This document shows positions 62,691 through 64,000 of a stretch of DNA of 64,000 nucleotides, in pieces (position 1 is the stretch's first letter; every line of letters starts with the position of its first letter). The DNA lies in NCBI GenBank assembly GCA_903632075.3, contig CAHIKZ030000835.1, forward strand, positions 861,001-925,000, given 5' to 3'. The notes under the pieces were generated by a model. It was given only the letters and a program-made list of their open reading frames with translations. It did no database searches and had not been told where the DNA came from. The position numbers were made by a program, and so were the translations under genes. This DNA is from Acanthosepion pharaonis. Its lineage: Eukaryota > Mollusca > Cephalopoda > Sepiida > Sepiidae.

Positions 62691-63375
62691 ATATTTTCGG
62701 CTGACATGAAGTGGAAAGACTATATTGAATCCATTGCTAGGACAGCTTTTAAGAAAGTTGGTTCACTGTGTCGTGCAAGACAATTTTTCTCTATACAATC
62801 TATTTTGCATATCTATAAATCTACAATTCGCCTATGCTAAGAATATTGCTGCCATATATGGTCTGATGTTCCTGCTATATATTTAGCGATTCTTGATAAA
62901 ACCCAAAGAAGAATCAGCAATCTTTTTGGTCCTGAACTCGCAGCCCAGCTACAGTCACTTTCTCACCACCGTACTGAACCTTCTGCCTTTTCTATATAAT
63001 ATTTACATGGTAATTGTTCTGATGAACTTTCCTCTATGGTACCTAGAATTTATGAATTTAAGCGCAGTACTAGATTGGCAGCTAGGTCTCAACAATTTGC
63101 AGGTGTATTGCCTAGAAGTAATCGTAACGTCTATGCTAAAAGTTTCTTTTCTCGCGTTTTTCGCTAATAAAATTTTTTCCGGTTTCTTGCTTTCCAGCCA
63201 ATTTCAATCTTTAAAAGTTTAAATGCAACGCTAATCGTTATCTACTGTCATCTTGATTCCTCTTCTTTTATTCTTCTCGGTCCTTGATAATGTTTCTATT
63301 TTTCTTATTCTTTCACACTCAGTAACCACTTGCGTCTTTGTAGCTTAGGGGGAAAAATGATTAAAAAAGACAAAT
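62690..63375 (+). pseudogene. LINE 3' part (Jockey/BS-like)
   Basis: AAGACTATATTGAATCCATT (WxxYIESIA), TTCACTGTGTCGTGCAAGAC (SLCRARQ), CGCCTATGCTAAGAATATTG (RPCxEYC), then QRRISNLFGPELAAQLQSLS-like sequence and GNCSDELSSMVPRIYEFK in a second frame. Ends in the family 3' UTR: TTTCACACTCAGTAACCACT and GTCTTTGTAGCTTAGG, followed by AGTAGTAGTAGTAA. Several frameshifts. Confidence 0.75.
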
Positions 63376-63479
63376 AAGTAGTAGTAGTAATACTACAAAG
63401 GTAATTATCGAATCAAAGTACCGGCGACGTTCGTCAGGACTAGCTAATCCATCATGCTTTTGGTTCTGTATTCGCAGCC

Positions 63480-64000
63480 CAGCTACAACAGCATTCCTTC
63501 CAGTGATATCTTAGCTTTTTTCTTCTACTAATGCTCACCCTATAACCTGGCCTTTGGTCTCGAAGAGGACCACCAATCTGTTGTTAACTGGGGCAAGAAA
63601 TGACTGGTAAACTTTAATGCCTCTTTTACCCACAACAGAGAAACTTCCCTACCTACCATTAGAATGTCTGATGCTCAACTCCGCGAGAGCACCTCTTTGC
63701 GACTGCTCGGTCTCACACTGTCCGCTGTCCTGAGATGGAACAATTACATTGAATCAATAGCTTCATCCACCGCAAGGAAAGTTGGTTCTCTGTGTCGCCC
63801 CAGAAAGTTTTTCTTGCCCGAGTTCATCCTTCAAATCTAGAAATCAACCATTCACCCTTGCATGGAATATTGCTGCCATATATGGTCTGGTGTCCCCCTG
63901 TTTGTCTTAAGGTACTCGACAAAATCCAGAGACGGATATGCAATGCGATTGGCCCTGATCTGGCATCTCATTTACAATCGCTCTTTCACATTTACAAATA
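63480..64000 (+). pseudogene. LINE RT C-terminal part, cut by the window end
   Basis: Broken frames give VVNWGKK*LVNFNASFTHNR (family WxxxxLVxFNxxKTxxxxxS), RMSDAQLRESTSLRLLGLTL, LRWNNYIESIASSTARKVG, SLCRPRKFFLPEFIL, IHPCMEYCCHIWSG. This is the most upstream stretch of the Jockey/BS-like LINE seen in the window and supports the family call. At least two in-frame stops. It continues past 64000. Confidence 0.8.

Overview
This is a repeat-dense, AT-rich window of an animal nuclear genome. The mix points to a mollusc, most likely a cephalopod: many long (TA)n tracts, tRNA-derived SINEs, several LINE lineages, Penelope-like elements (PLEs), a Gypsy LTR element, Helitrons and Tc1/mariner pieces. 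That assignment is inference. I found no intact protein-coding gene. The only candidate host coding sequence is one possible 94-nt internal exon at 59,783-59,876 on the + strand. Nearly all recognisable coding sequence is broken transposable-element sequence.

Layout. 1-2.2 kb: four tandem ~250-bp units and SINE pieces. 2.2-9.6 kb: LINE remnants, foldback elements, (TA)n tracts, hammerhead motifs and a transposase remnant. 10-13.7 kb: low-complexity pyrimidine tracts, Helitron-like ends, and a locally repeated ~120-bp sequence holding a solo-LTR-like insertion. 13.69-26.59 kb: a Gypsy element on the minus strand (LTR, PPT, integrase, RT/RNase H, protease, Gag, LTR) whose 5' LTR is split by a ~6.9-kb two-ORF LINE (ORF1 with zinc knuckle, ORF2 with APE endonuclease and RT). 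27-31.3 kb: SINEs, LINE pieces and a PLE with GIY-YIG endonuclease framed by inverted repeats. 31.6-40.3 kb: SINEs, three copies of a GCTGGTAATA repeat, a 29-bp minisatellite of about 1.1 kb, a Tc1 remnant and a 118-bp tandem array made of 5S rRNA-like and tRNA-like parts. 41-53 kb: two Helitrons, mariner-type MITEs and many 3' ends of one Jockey/BS-like LINE, one carrying an internal 97-bp tandem expansion. 53-64 kb: SINEs, a decayed second PLE, an AT-rich repeat of about 1.4 kb in inverted copies, long (TA)n foldbacks, the possible exon and two more LINE ends.

The most striking signal is a set of hammerhead-ribozyme-like motifs (CUGANGA, stem II, GAAA, very short stem III, NUH) at more than a dozen sites and in at least five sequence families. 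Some lie beside PLE fragments, some beside tRNA-like SINE heads, and some in palindromes next to (TA)n tracts. Stem III differs in base pairs between families while staying paired, which supports RNA-level structure. The most intact example is at 7,200-7,241 (+). All calls come from reading the sequence by eye; no alignment, folding or database search was run.
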